From Betaproteobacteria bacterium (GTDB lineage: Bacteria; Acidobacteriota; Terriglobia; Acidiferrales; UBA7541), in assembly GCA_903970165.1 (NCBI GenBank), contig CAJCHZ010000026.1, positions 1 to 40,589 of the forward strand: 40,589 nucleotides of DNA, given 5' to 3'. A model generated the notes under the pieces. That model did no database searches and had not been told where the DNA came from. It saw only the letters and a program-made list of their open reading frames with translations. How positions within the stretch are numbered: position 1 is the stretch's first letter; each line of letters opens with the position of its first letter. The position numbers and the translations under genes are program-made. Positions 16,175-23,467 of this stretch are shown piece by piece.

Positions 16175-16651
16175 CTAAGTGGGATTCATAACTCTTTGCA
16201 GCTTGGCACGAATTGCCGTCAGTAGTACGTTTGGGGCCTTCTCGAACGAAACCACAATCAGTACATTCTCAACGTGTTCTATTTGCTCGGGGTGTTCTGG
16301 AGTGGAGTGATCTTCCCCCCACAACAGACGGCGGATGCCCTTTTCCGCCTCAACCCGATCCGCCTGGCTTGAGTACTCATAGTAGAAGATGGTGCCCTTT
16401 TGCTTGCCACATTTGAAAGATTGAGCCTGCTTTCCCGACAACGGTGGCAAGAGCGACTTGTACAACTCGTAGTGTTCATCCAGGATTTGGGTTTGAAGAT
16501 CGAATGCATATTTGCCCTCAAGGACCTTGCAATCCTTGGGTGTCTCCGACTCCTTGAGCATCGCTGCATCGAGTTTGTCTGTGCCCGCCGCACAAAATGG
16601 CAGAGCAATCGTGCAAAGAAACCAAATCGAAATGACCATCTTTCTGTGCAT
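16175..16651 (-). CDS. Small secreted hypothetical protein
   Basis: 158-aa protein with a clear signal peptide (MHRKMV then ISIWFLCTIALPFCAAG). The mature part is charged, with two Cys (in PKDCKVLEG and SFKCGKQKG) that could pair, and a helical C terminus. ATG 16651 has an AGGA ribosome site 6-7 bases upstream on the minus strand; an upstream ATG (16684) would put 11 residues before the signal. No family recognised and no operon partner: the next minus-strand gene upstream ends at 16807. Confidence 0.6.
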   Translation of the reverse strand: MHRKMVISIWFLCTIALPFCAAGTDKLDAAMLKESETPKDCKVLEGKYAFDLQTQILDEHYELYKSLLPPLSGKQAQSFKCGKQKGTIFYYEYSSQADRVEAEKGIRRLLWGEDHSTPEHPEQIEHVENVLIVVSFEKAPNVLLTAIRAKLQRVMNPT

Positions 16652-16743
16652 TTCAAATCCTATCTTCTGCGTAATCGCCCACACTTGAACGGAATACTAA
16701 TCAAGGTGCGTGCTGCTGACAAGGACTCAGCCGCCGGATAAAT

Positions 16744-16773
16744 CGTGCCGGCTCTACCGGTTGATCCGGCACG
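16744..16773 (-). terminator. Hairpin after the 16807-17298 gene
   Basis: CGTGCCGG (16744-16751) and CCGGCACG (16766-16773) form a perfect 8-bp stem with a 14-nt loop, 33 bases downstream of the stop of the minus-strand gene ending at 16807. Only a weak T-rich tail follows in that direction, so intrinsic termination is possible, not certain. Confidence 0.4.
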
Positions 16774-16806
16774 CGTAATCGGAAACTGGACCGCTGTCGG
16801 CAAGTG

Positions 16807-17298
16807 TCATTCGTTAAAGAGGCGAGGTTGGTTTGCCGCGGCTGCTGGGGCGGGCTTGCGGCGGGCTATGCCTACAACGCCGAGGACGGTGAGTTCGGAA
16901 AGGGCACTGCGGGGTATGAAGATGCGGTCGGTTGTGGAGTTCAGGTCGGGCGGAGTGATTTGGATGCCGTTGTCGAGGAGCGAGAGAAGGTCGTTGGGGA
17001 CGACGCCTTCGATGGTTTCGCCATCGGTGTAGCGCAGGCGGACCCAGAGGCCGTCGAGCTTGGGGCGGCTGAGGAAGGCTTTGCGCACGGGCTCGAAGTC
17101 GTCGGAAAAATCGCGGACGAAGTAGATGGAGCGGACTCTGGCCAGGGGGAGTTCCTGGTGCTCGCCGTCGGGAGTGAGGAGATCGATTGGATCGGACTGG
17201 CCGAGGCGCGACGGGTTTAGATAGCCACGGAGGGGCTTTTTGTCGCCCAGAACAAGGACGACTTTCTTGTGGGTCGAGGCTGGGGCTCGGTTTTTCAA
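16807..17298 (-). CDS. Conserved-looking hypothetical protein, beta-rich
   Basis: 163-aa soluble protein. It opens with a basic strand (HKKVVLVLGDKKPLRGYLNP) and continues with IDLLTPDGEHQELPLARVRSIYFVRDF and a second similar strand set (LWVRLRYTDGETIEGVVPNDLL...). Two related segments, each ending in a regulator-like 'V..IYFV' or 'IFIPRSAL' strand, suggest a duplicated small barrel fold that I associate with acidobacterial proteins of unknown role. The only available start is TTG 17298, without a good ribosome site, and the frame stays open upstream, so the N terminus is uncertain. It ends in an Ala/Pro-rich tail. Confidence 0.65.
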   Translation of the reverse strand: MKNRAPASTHKKVVLVLGDKKPLRGYLNPSRLGQSDPIDLLTPDGEHQELPLARVRSIYFVRDFSDDFEPVRKAFLSRPKLDGLWVRLRYTDGETIEGVVPNDLLSLLDNGIQITPPDLNSTTDRIFIPRSALSELTVLGVVGIARRKPAPAAAANQPRLFNE

Positions 17299-17494
17299 AG
17301 AAATTAAGTATGCCAGAGTTGGGAAGGGGGCTGTTCAGAATTTGGTAAGACGGAGGTGCAAACTGTTACTACGGCGAGCGTCGTTTCTAAAGCCAGTTCC
17401 GTACCAGGACTTCACATCTCCGGTTCCTTTGCGGGAACTTCGCACAGGGCAGGTCCGTATCTGAAGAGCCGCGACGAAAGGAGCCGCGTATAAA

Positions 17495-18301
17495 ATGCGT
17501 TTTCCGCTGTCCAGGTTGACTGGAAAGCCCGCTCGCCTTCGGCTGAGCCTTCTGCTGTTCCTTCTGCTGTTCCTTGCCATCCATTCGACCGTTTCGTATG
17601 GGCAACAACTCGCGTCCGGCCCCGAAATCATGGTGTACAAGACCGTGGCGGGCGCCAAGCTGACGGCGCACGTGTTTCGGCCCGCCGAGAGCAGCTTTAG
17701 CCGAGCCCGGCCGGCCATTGTCTTGTTCCATGGCGGGGCCTGGTCGATGGGGGCCCCAGACTGGGTCTATAACGCCGCGAAAAGATACGCTTCCTTCGGT
17801 GCCGTCACTGTCGCCGCTGAGTATCGCCTCTCGGACAAAAACACACTGATCACCCCCATTGAAGCGCTGGAGGACGCACGCGACGTGGTGCGCTGGATGC
17901 GAGGAAATGCTTCGGAATTGGGTATCGATCCCAACCACATCGCGGCATATGGCATCTCGGCGGGAGGACACCTGGCAGCCTCATTGGCGTTCTTCTGCTC
18001 TACCGACAAGAACCAAATCAGCGCAGTTCCCAACGCTATGTTGCTGATCTCGCCCGCGGTCGCAATGGCCAAGGATAACTACTTCTTCCAAAGTCTTCTT
18101 GGCAAGCGTGCCCTGGCCAGGGAGTATTCTCCCGAAGAACAGATGGACACGGCCCCACCGCCAACGATCATCTTTAACGGGTCGGTCGACGATCTAACGC
18201 CACTAGACATGAAGAATGCGGTATCTCCTGAGTCGAGCCGACGTTGCCTCATACATCCGCTCTCGACAGGAGCTTCCGAGTCACGAGCAAGCCGGAACTA
18301 A
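17495..18301 (+). CDS. Secreted alpha/beta hydrolase, C-terminally truncated
   Basis: 268-aa esterase/lipase-like protein. It has a signal peptide (hydrophobic LRLSLLLFLLLFLAIHS, cut near VSYG-QQ), oxyanion motif HGGAW, nucleophile elbow GISAGG and an Asp in GSVDDLTP. The usual final segment with the catalytic His (GxGHxF) is missing: after DDLTP the sequence turns into PESSRRCLIHPLSTGASES and stops. This looks like a frameshift or replacement of the last 40 or so residues, so the enzyme is probably inactive. ATG 17495. Its end overlaps the convergent gene at 18298 by four bases. Confidence 0.7.
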   Translation: MRFPLSRLTGKPARLRLSLLLFLLLFLAIHSTVSYGQQLASGPEIMVYKTVAGAKLTAHVFRPAESSFSRARPAIVLFHGGAWSMGAPDWVYNAAKRYASFGAVTVAAEYRLSDKNTLITPIEALEDARDVVRWMRGNASELGIDPNHIAAYGISAGGHLAASLAFFCSTDKNQISAVPNAMLLISPAVAMAKDNYFFQSLLGKRALAREYSPEEQMDTAPPPTIIFNGSVDDLTPLDMKNAVSPESSRRCLIHPLSTGASESRASRN

Positions 18302-18600
18302 TCCTTAAGTCCTTGCAAATGCTGAGAGGGCGCACTAAGCGTTGACAAATACAAACGCGCGGCCTCGCGTGCTTCTGGACGTCCATCGCTGACGCCGCAC
18401 GAGGATTCAGGCTGCTTGCTAGGAGGTTTCGGCACGACAATCCTTTGCCCACTCGATTGATCGAGAATTAGATAGTCGCTGGGAGAGGCCTGCATCAGGT
18501 TTTGGATTGTCGCCCTCGCGGCCAGCAAGCTTTCTACAAAGCCTTTCCAGACAACTCGGCCATGTTCGTCGATTTGGAAAACATCAAACGAAGGGAACAT
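18298..18600 (-). CDS. Small hypothetical protein
   Basis: 100-aa soluble protein. The first 55 residues look like a folded unit: FDVFQIDEHGRVVWKG, a helix (SLLAARATIQNLMQ), then SPSDYLILDQSSGQRIVV; the remainder is Pro/Ser-rich and probably disordered. ATG 18600 has a near-perfect GGGAGG ribosome site 5 bases upstream on the minus strand, which strongly supports it; the frame extends upstream without such a site. I recall similar short proteins in acidobacteria (a beta-hairpin reporting 'FDVF...G...W...A'), role unknown. Confidence 0.65.
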   Translation of the reverse strand: MFPSFDVFQIDEHGRVVWKGFVESLLAARATIQNLMQASPSDYLILDQSSGQRIVVPKPPSKQPESSCGVSDGRPEAREAARLYLSTLSAPSQHLQGLKD

Positions 18601-18677
18601 ACACGCCTCCCATTTCTGAGAAGGTGTTTTATAGCAATTCCGAACAAGCGGGTCTGTAGCGAATTGAACAGGCGGAT

Positions 18678-18974
18678 TTAACTGCCACTCTTGGGGCTTT
18701 TTGCCCTGGGTGCGTTGCAAATGTGCGCCGCAAATTCTTTGTCGCGTTCAGTTTCGTATTTGCTTTTCATCTCATCAAGCGAATCGCCAGTGGGCGGACC
18801 AGACGGTGTAAACCTCCAGTTACACCCGGAGAAACCGAAGCCCTGAAAATTAGGGCTATTACTCCACTCTAGCCTGCGCGGTATATTTGCATTATAGCGC
18901 CAGTTTGTGCAAATGCGAACACGACCGAGCAAGGCAAGATTTTGCGGGGTTGTATCGTATAGAACTGTATTCAT
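18678..18974 (-). CDS. Doubtful small protein
   Basis: 98-aa open frame with a Gly/Asn/Trp-rich middle (NSPNFQGFGFSGCNWRF) and a charged helix (LDEMKSKYETERDKEF). There is no ribosome site at ATG 18974 and no recognised family. It may be real, because the composition is protein-like, or chance. Confidence 0.25.
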   Translation of the reverse strand: MNTVLYDTTPQNLALLGRVRICTNWRYNANIPRRLEWSNSPNFQGFGFSGCNWRFTPSGPPTGDSLDEMKSKYETERDKEFAAHICNAPRAKSPKSGS

Positions 18975-19294
18975 TCAGGTTCGGGGCCAAGGTGTGAAGA
19001 TGAAGAGAGCCTCTCGTAAGGATTCCGGCGAAGCGCGACTTGCCATGGTGACGAAAGAAATGAAGACGCCGCGCCGAGCGAAGTCCGTCCGCGTGGCGGA
19101 TGCGAAGCAGACTGCACCCCAATCCACCCAGTCAGACGCGCCGACGCATCGCGCTTGATAAATCGGGCAAGCGGAACAGGCCCACTACGTGGAACGGAGG
19201 AAATTTGCGATTAATTAAGGAGTATGTTATGTTAAGCGCGTTTTTCCTGTCAACCTGTTGTTTTCATTAGGGTTAGGCGCCGGAGCGTCGGCCG
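18975..19294. other. Upstream region of murJ
   Basis: No confident gene. A 52-codon Lys/Arg-rich plus-strand frame starts at 19000 (after an AAGG) and ends at 19158; it is too weak to call. An AT-rich patch (19204-19235) carries TTATGTTAA (19227-19235), identical to the XerD half of the classical dif site, but the XerC half at the expected 6-bp spacing is absent. The murJ promoter probably lies here. Confidence 0.35.
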
Positions 19295-20893
19295 TTGACC
19301 GATAAAAAGCATATCCTCAAATCGGCCTCGATCATCTCCATGGTTACCGTCGTCAGCCGAATTCTAGGCTACGTACGAGAGCAGCGGATCACCCTTCTAC
19401 TTGGAACCAGTCCGATAGCGGACGCATACTACCTCGCCTACCGTATCCCCAATCTCTTCCGCCGCTTGGTCGCTGAAGGTTCGATGACGGCTTCGTTCAT
19501 TCCCGTCTTCACGACGTACATGCGAGAGAAAACGAAAGAGGAGGTCTGGGAATTCGCGAACAAGCTGTTTTGGACCTTGGCGCTCTTTGTGGCTGTAATT
19601 ACGATTCTGGGAATGGTTTTTTCACCTCAGGTAGTCCATTTATTCGCTGGGAAAAACATTGAGGGTGGCGAAGCAGTAGCGCTGAACAGGATCGTGTTTC
19701 CGTACCTTTTTTTCATTGCCCTGGCGGCGCTGGCGATGGGGATTTTGAACTGCTTTCATATTTTTGGGCTGCCCGCGGCGACGCCGGTGCTGATGAACCT
19801 GGCGACGATTGCGTTTACATTTGCGGTTTTTCGGAAGTATTTCCATGACCCGGCAACGGCGATTGTTGTGGGGGTTCTTGTCGGAGGAGTGCTTCAGTTT
19901 TTGGTGCAGGTACCGCTGCTCGTACAAAAAGGAATGAAGTTTAAATTCGGAGTTTCGTTTTCTCATCCGGGGATCAGGAATGTGGCTCGGTTGATGGTTC
20001 CGAGGCTGTTTGGAATTGGTATTGGGCAAATCAATCTCTTCATAGATACGCGATTCGCGACGGCGGCGTTGATGCCGATTGGAAGTTTGGCGGCGCTGAA
20101 CATTGCCGACCGAACGATGGAGCTTGTTCTTGGCGGGTACGCGATAGCGGTGGCGACGGCGATTCTGCCGATGATGTCGCACCAGGCGGCGGCGAAGGAC
20201 TTTGACTCCCTGAAAAAGACTCTGGCATTTTCCGTGCGGATCGTGGCGTTCATCACGGTACCTGCGGCGCTGGGGCTGATGATTTTGCGCGAGCCGGTCA
20301 TACGAGTGCTGTTCCAGCACGGGCAGTTCGTGGAGGCTTCGACGCGGCTGACGGCGCGGGCATTGATGTATTACGCGATAGGATTGCCGGCGCTCGCGTC
20401 GGTGAAGCTGGTGGTTCCGGCGTTTTATTCAACGGGAGACACAAGAACGCCGGTCATCGTGGCTTCGATCTCGTTGGTGATCAACATTGTATTGAACATT
20501 GTTTTCATTCAGTTTTTTTTCAAGAGGGTGCAAAACGGGGGGCCAGCGCTGGCGACGGCGATCGCGTGCTTTTTCGACTTCTTCGCGCTGTTCATTATTT
20601 TCCGATGGCGGTATGGGGCGATTGGAACGATTGAAATACTGCGGTCCTTCGCGAAGATTTCCTTGTGCGCGTGCATCATGGGAGTGGCATGCGCGGTGGG
20701 GAATCATTACACGCAATTTACGATGCACTCCCGTTTTCTTGTTCAATTGCTGGTCTTTTCGGGATTGCTTGTCGGCGCGACGGCTCTTTATTTAGGGCTG
20801 GCGTGGATTTTCCGGTGTCATGAAATTCAAGAGGTTTACGGCATTGCGACACGCAGGCGGGCAAGTGCCGGAAACGGATTCGCGGAGCCTTGA
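19295..20893 (+). CDS. murJ: Lipid II flippase MurJ (MviN family)
   Basis: 532-aa polytopic inner-membrane protein of the MOP superfamily, about 14 hydrophobic segments, predicted to flip lipid II for peptidoglycan synthesis. Family signs: SIISMVTVVSRILGYVREQ at the N terminus, the ADAYYLAYRIPNLFRRL motif, EGSMTASFIPVF, and a cavity Arg-rich segment near TRFATAALMPIGSLAALN. The start TTG 19295 has GGAG 9 bases upstream and places the family's usual N terminus (TDKKHILKSA); no ATG fits. The stop overlaps the next start (TGATG). Confidence 0.94.
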   Translation: MTDKKHILKSASIISMVTVVSRILGYVREQRITLLLGTSPIADAYYLAYRIPNLFRRLVAEGSMTASFIPVFTTYMREKTKEEVWEFANKLFWTLALFVAVITILGMVFSPQVVHLFAGKNIEGGEAVALNRIVFPYLFFIALAALAMGILNCFHIFGLPAATPVLMNLATIAFTFAVFRKYFHDPATAIVVGVLVGGVLQFLVQVPLLVQKGMKFKFGVSFSHPGIRNVARLMVPRLFGIGIGQINLFIDTRFATAALMPIGSLAALNIADRTMELVLGGYAIAVATAILPMMSHQAAAKDFDSLKKTLAFSVRIVAFITVPAALGLMILREPVIRVLFQHGQFVEASTRLTARALMYYAIGLPALASVKLVVPAFYSTGDTRTPVIVASISLVINIVLNIVFIQFFFKRVQNGGPALATAIACFFDFFALFIIFRWRYGAIGTIEILRSFAKISLCACIMGVACAVGNHYTQFTMHSRFLVQLLVFSGLLVGATALYLGLAWIFRCHEIQEVYGIATRRRASAGNGFAEP

Positions 20894-21786
20894 TGGAAAT
20901 ACCGGCGGCCACAACTTTGTTTTTGACGCACGTCAAGGTGGAGAAAGGTCTCTCCTCGAACACGGTGGAGGCTTACCAGCGCGACCTGGTGAAGTTCAAC
21001 GTATTCGCGCAGAAGCGAAAGCTGACCCTGGAGAAGGTGAACCGCGACGACCTGGTAGATTTTCTGGCGGGGATGTACCGCGAGAAGCTGGAAAGCAGGA
21101 CCGTGGCGAGGCACCTGGTTACGCTGCGGAATTTTTTCCGGTTCGCGCAGATTCAGGAGCTGATTGCGGTGGATCCGTCGTTGAACCTGGAGTCGCCTAA
21201 AATCCGGCGGACGTTGCCGGGGTATCTGCGGCTTGAGGAAGTGGAGCGGTTGCTGGAGCAGCCGGACGCGAAGACGGCGTTCGGTTTGCGGGACCGCGCC
21301 ATGCTGGAAGTGCTGTATTCCACGGGATTGCGCGTATCTGAGCTAATTGGGCTGCGTGTGACCGACCTCGATTCGAAGGTCGGGTGCATTCGGTGCATTG
21401 GCAAGGGCGATAAGGAGCGGATTGTCCCGGCGGGGCGGAAGGCACTGGGAATTGTCGAGAAATACCTAAAAGAAGCGCGGCCAAAACTTCTAGGAAAGCG
21501 CCCCGGGACACCGGCGTTGTTCGTGAACAGCCGGGGAGTGGCGCTGAGCCGAGTGGGCGTGTGGAAGATACTTTCGGCGTATGGGAGACAAGCTGGGTTG
21601 CGCGTGGCCCTTACGCCGCACATGCTGCGGCACAGCTTTGCGACGCATTTGCTGGAAAGGGGCGCGGATTTGCGGTCGGTGCAGCTGATGCTTGGCCACG
21701 CCGACATATCCACGACCCAGATTTACACGCACGTAGTAGAAGAGCGGTTGAAGCAGATCTATAAGGCGCATCATCCGCGCGCTTGA
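20893..21786 (+). CDS. xerD: Tyrosine recombinase XerC/XerD
   Basis: 297-aa site-specific recombinase, predicted to resolve chromosome dimers at dif. The N-terminal SAM-like core-binding domain (SSNTVEAYQRDL) precedes the catalytic domain with the full set Arg147 (TGLRVSEL), Lys in GKGDKERIVP, His243 and Arg246 (HMLRHSFATH), His269 (LGHADIS) and nucleophile Tyr278 (IYTHV). ATG 20893 shares a base with the murJ stop. The length and C terminus are those of a chromosomal Xer, not of a phage integrase. XerC and XerD cannot be separated by eye. Confidence 0.92.
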   Translation: MEIPAATTLFLTHVKVEKGLSSNTVEAYQRDLVKFNVFAQKRKLTLEKVNRDDLVDFLAGMYREKLESRTVARHLVTLRNFFRFAQIQELIAVDPSLNLESPKIRRTLPGYLRLEEVERLLEQPDAKTAFGLRDRAMLEVLYSTGLRVSELIGLRVTDLDSKVGCIRCIGKGDKERIVPAGRKALGIVEKYLKEARPKLLGKRPGTPALFVNSRGVALSRVGVWKILSAYGRQAGLRVALTPHMLRHSFATHLLERGADLRSVQLMLGHADISTTQIYTHVVEERLKQIYKAHHPRA

Positions 21787-21862
21787 AGCGCGGGGGACCT
21801 GGGCCCTATTGCGGTTGCCTCTGCGGCGGTCAGCGCGGGCATCCAGAATCTGAAGGAGCACG

Positions 21863-23383
21863 ATGCCAGACTATATGTTTTTGCTGGAAAGCCGGCTATC
21901 CCCTGAGCAGCGAGCGGCCATGATGCGCGTGCAGGAGCTGTCCGCCGCGATGGGGTTCAACGTTTACCTGACGGGCGGAACGGTGCGCGACCTTGTTACC
22001 GGCGCATCGCTGCGCGATCTGGATTTTACGGTGGAAGGAAACCCTTCCAAGATCGCGCGCGAACTGGAAAAAGGCGGGGCGAAAATACTGGCGGAAGATG
22101 AAAAGTACCGGCAGGTGGAGATACTTTTTGCGGGGGATGCCGACGGCAGCATATCGGCGGCGCGCGACGACCATTATGTGCGGCCGGGGACGCGGCCGGA
22201 GATTCGCTGGTCCACGATCATGGAGGATTTGCGACGGCGGGATTTTTCTCTGAATGCCATCGCGATCTCGTTAAACCCGGCTTCGCGCGGGTTGCTGTTG
22301 GACCCTACGAATGGGCTTTCGGACATTGAGCGCGCGGAAGTGCGGGCGCTGACGATTCACAGCTTCACGAACCAGCCTGCGAGATTGCTGCGTGTGCTGC
22401 GTTTTGCGGCGCGGATGGGATTCAAAGTGGAGGCGCGGACCCAGGAGTGGTTCGACCTGGCGATTGAGCGCGATTTGCACCACACCATTACGCCGGAAGA
22501 TGCGGGGTCGGAATTGCGGGCCGTGGCGCGGGAAGAGCGGCCCGCGGTCGTGTTGAAAGAGTGGGAAGAGCACGATTTGCTGGAAGCGGTTCACCCGGGT
22601 TTGGCCAAGCGGCATCCTGATTACGAAGCCATTTCGAGACTGATGAAGGTTCGGGAGGATTTGTTCACGGCGGGGGTGCGTCCAAAGCTGGCCACGCCGA
22701 TGATGCTAGCGATTCTGGGGAAGCTGAAGGATCGGGAGCAGGGAAGTGTCTTATCAAAGGCGGGGTTCAAGTCGGCGGAAGTGGACGCGATCCTGGGATT
22801 TGAAAAAGAGGTGCAAGCGGACCAGAAGGAACTGACGGGCAAGAAATTGAATGCGCCGATTGATGCTTACAAGTTTCTGGAAAAGCTGCCGGTGGAGAAG
22901 GTCGCTTATATATTGGCGGAGTCGAACAACTCGGGGGCGCTCTCGAAGGTGCGGGCCTATTTGCACAAATGGCGGCCAATTCGGAGTGGTGTTCCGCTGG
23001 TTGCAAGCGAATTGGAGGCATTGGGACTTGAGCGCGGGGCGAAGTTCGACGCGATTGTGGAGCAAGTTTTTGGAATGCAGCTGGCTGGGCGCGGAAAGAC
23101 TCCGGAAGAGAGGGTAAAGATCTTAAGAAAATTATCCGGGATAAAAGAGCAGCCCAAGAAAAAAGAAAAAGAGAAAAAACCGGCGAAGAGCGGGGAAAAA
23201 CAAGCGGCCCCCGCCACGTCAGGTGGTACTCCTGCGGCGGAAAAAGGCACGCCCGCGAAGGGTGCGCATGTTCCCGGACAGAAGAATCATCCCGTTATGC
23301 TGAAGCAAGCCGCCAAACACAAGGCGGCAAGCGAGCAAGCCAAGCACGCCACCTCGGGAAAAAAGACCAGCACGCGGAGATAG
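21863..23383 (+). CDS. CCA-adding enzyme / poly(A) polymerase family protein with basic tail
   Basis: 506-aa class II nucleotidyltransferase. The head contains LTGGTVRDL and the catalytic LRDLDFTVEG (DxD carboxylates), then RRRDFSLNAIA and the neck/body RLLRVLRFAARMGF with the EDAGSELRA segment. It probably repairs tRNA 3' CCA ends (or adds poly(A) or partial CCA in organisms with split activities). ATG 21863 follows AAGGAG. The last 80 or so residues are a Lys/Ala/Pro-rich, low-complexity tail (KKKEKEKKPAKSGEKQ...), which is not part of the family and may bind RNA or ribosomes. The gene is 76 bases after xerD, the same strand. Confidence 0.88.
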   Translation: MPDYMFLLESRLSPEQRAAMMRVQELSAAMGFNVYLTGGTVRDLVTGASLRDLDFTVEGNPSKIARELEKGGAKILAEDEKYRQVEILFAGDADGSISAARDDHYVRPGTRPEIRWSTIMEDLRRRDFSLNAIAISLNPASRGLLLDPTNGLSDIERAEVRALTIHSFTNQPARLLRVLRFAARMGFKVEARTQEWFDLAIERDLHHTITPEDAGSELRAVAREERPAVVLKEWEEHDLLEAVHPGLAKRHPDYEAISRLMKVREDLFTAGVRPKLATPMMLAILGKLKDREQGSVLSKAGFKSAEVDAILGFEKEVQADQKELTGKKLNAPIDAYKFLEKLPVEKVAYILAESNNSGALSKVRAYLHKWRPIRSGVPLVASELEALGLERGAKFDAIVEQVFGMQLAGRGKTPEERVKILRKLSGIKEQPKKKEKEKKPAKSGEKQAAPATSGGTPAAEKGTPAKGAHVPGQKNHPVMLKQAAKHKAASEQAKHATSGKKTSTRR

Positions 23384-23417
23384 TTCCGCCGCGAGGAAAG
23401 CCAAGCCTGTGAATATC

Positions 23418-23436
23418 TTGCGAATGCGATTCGCAA
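23418..23436. promoter_or_regulatory. Perfect 19-bp dyad upstream of dnaE
   Basis: TTGCGAAT-GCG-ATTCGCAA is an uninterrupted inverted repeat (8+3+8) ending 31 bases before the dnaE ATG. A possible -10 box TAGAAT (23454-23459) lies just downstream, so the dyad covers the expected -35 zone. This geometry fits a repressor operator. The regulator is unknown. Confidence 0.55.
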
Positions 23437-23467
23437 TTCTCGCGCGAGCGTTCTAGAATCGAGTTCC

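Noticed and set aside
21777..21792. CGCGCTT/AAGCGCG dyad over the xerD stop
   Set aside because: Too short a loop and no T-run; probably chance in GC-rich DNA.
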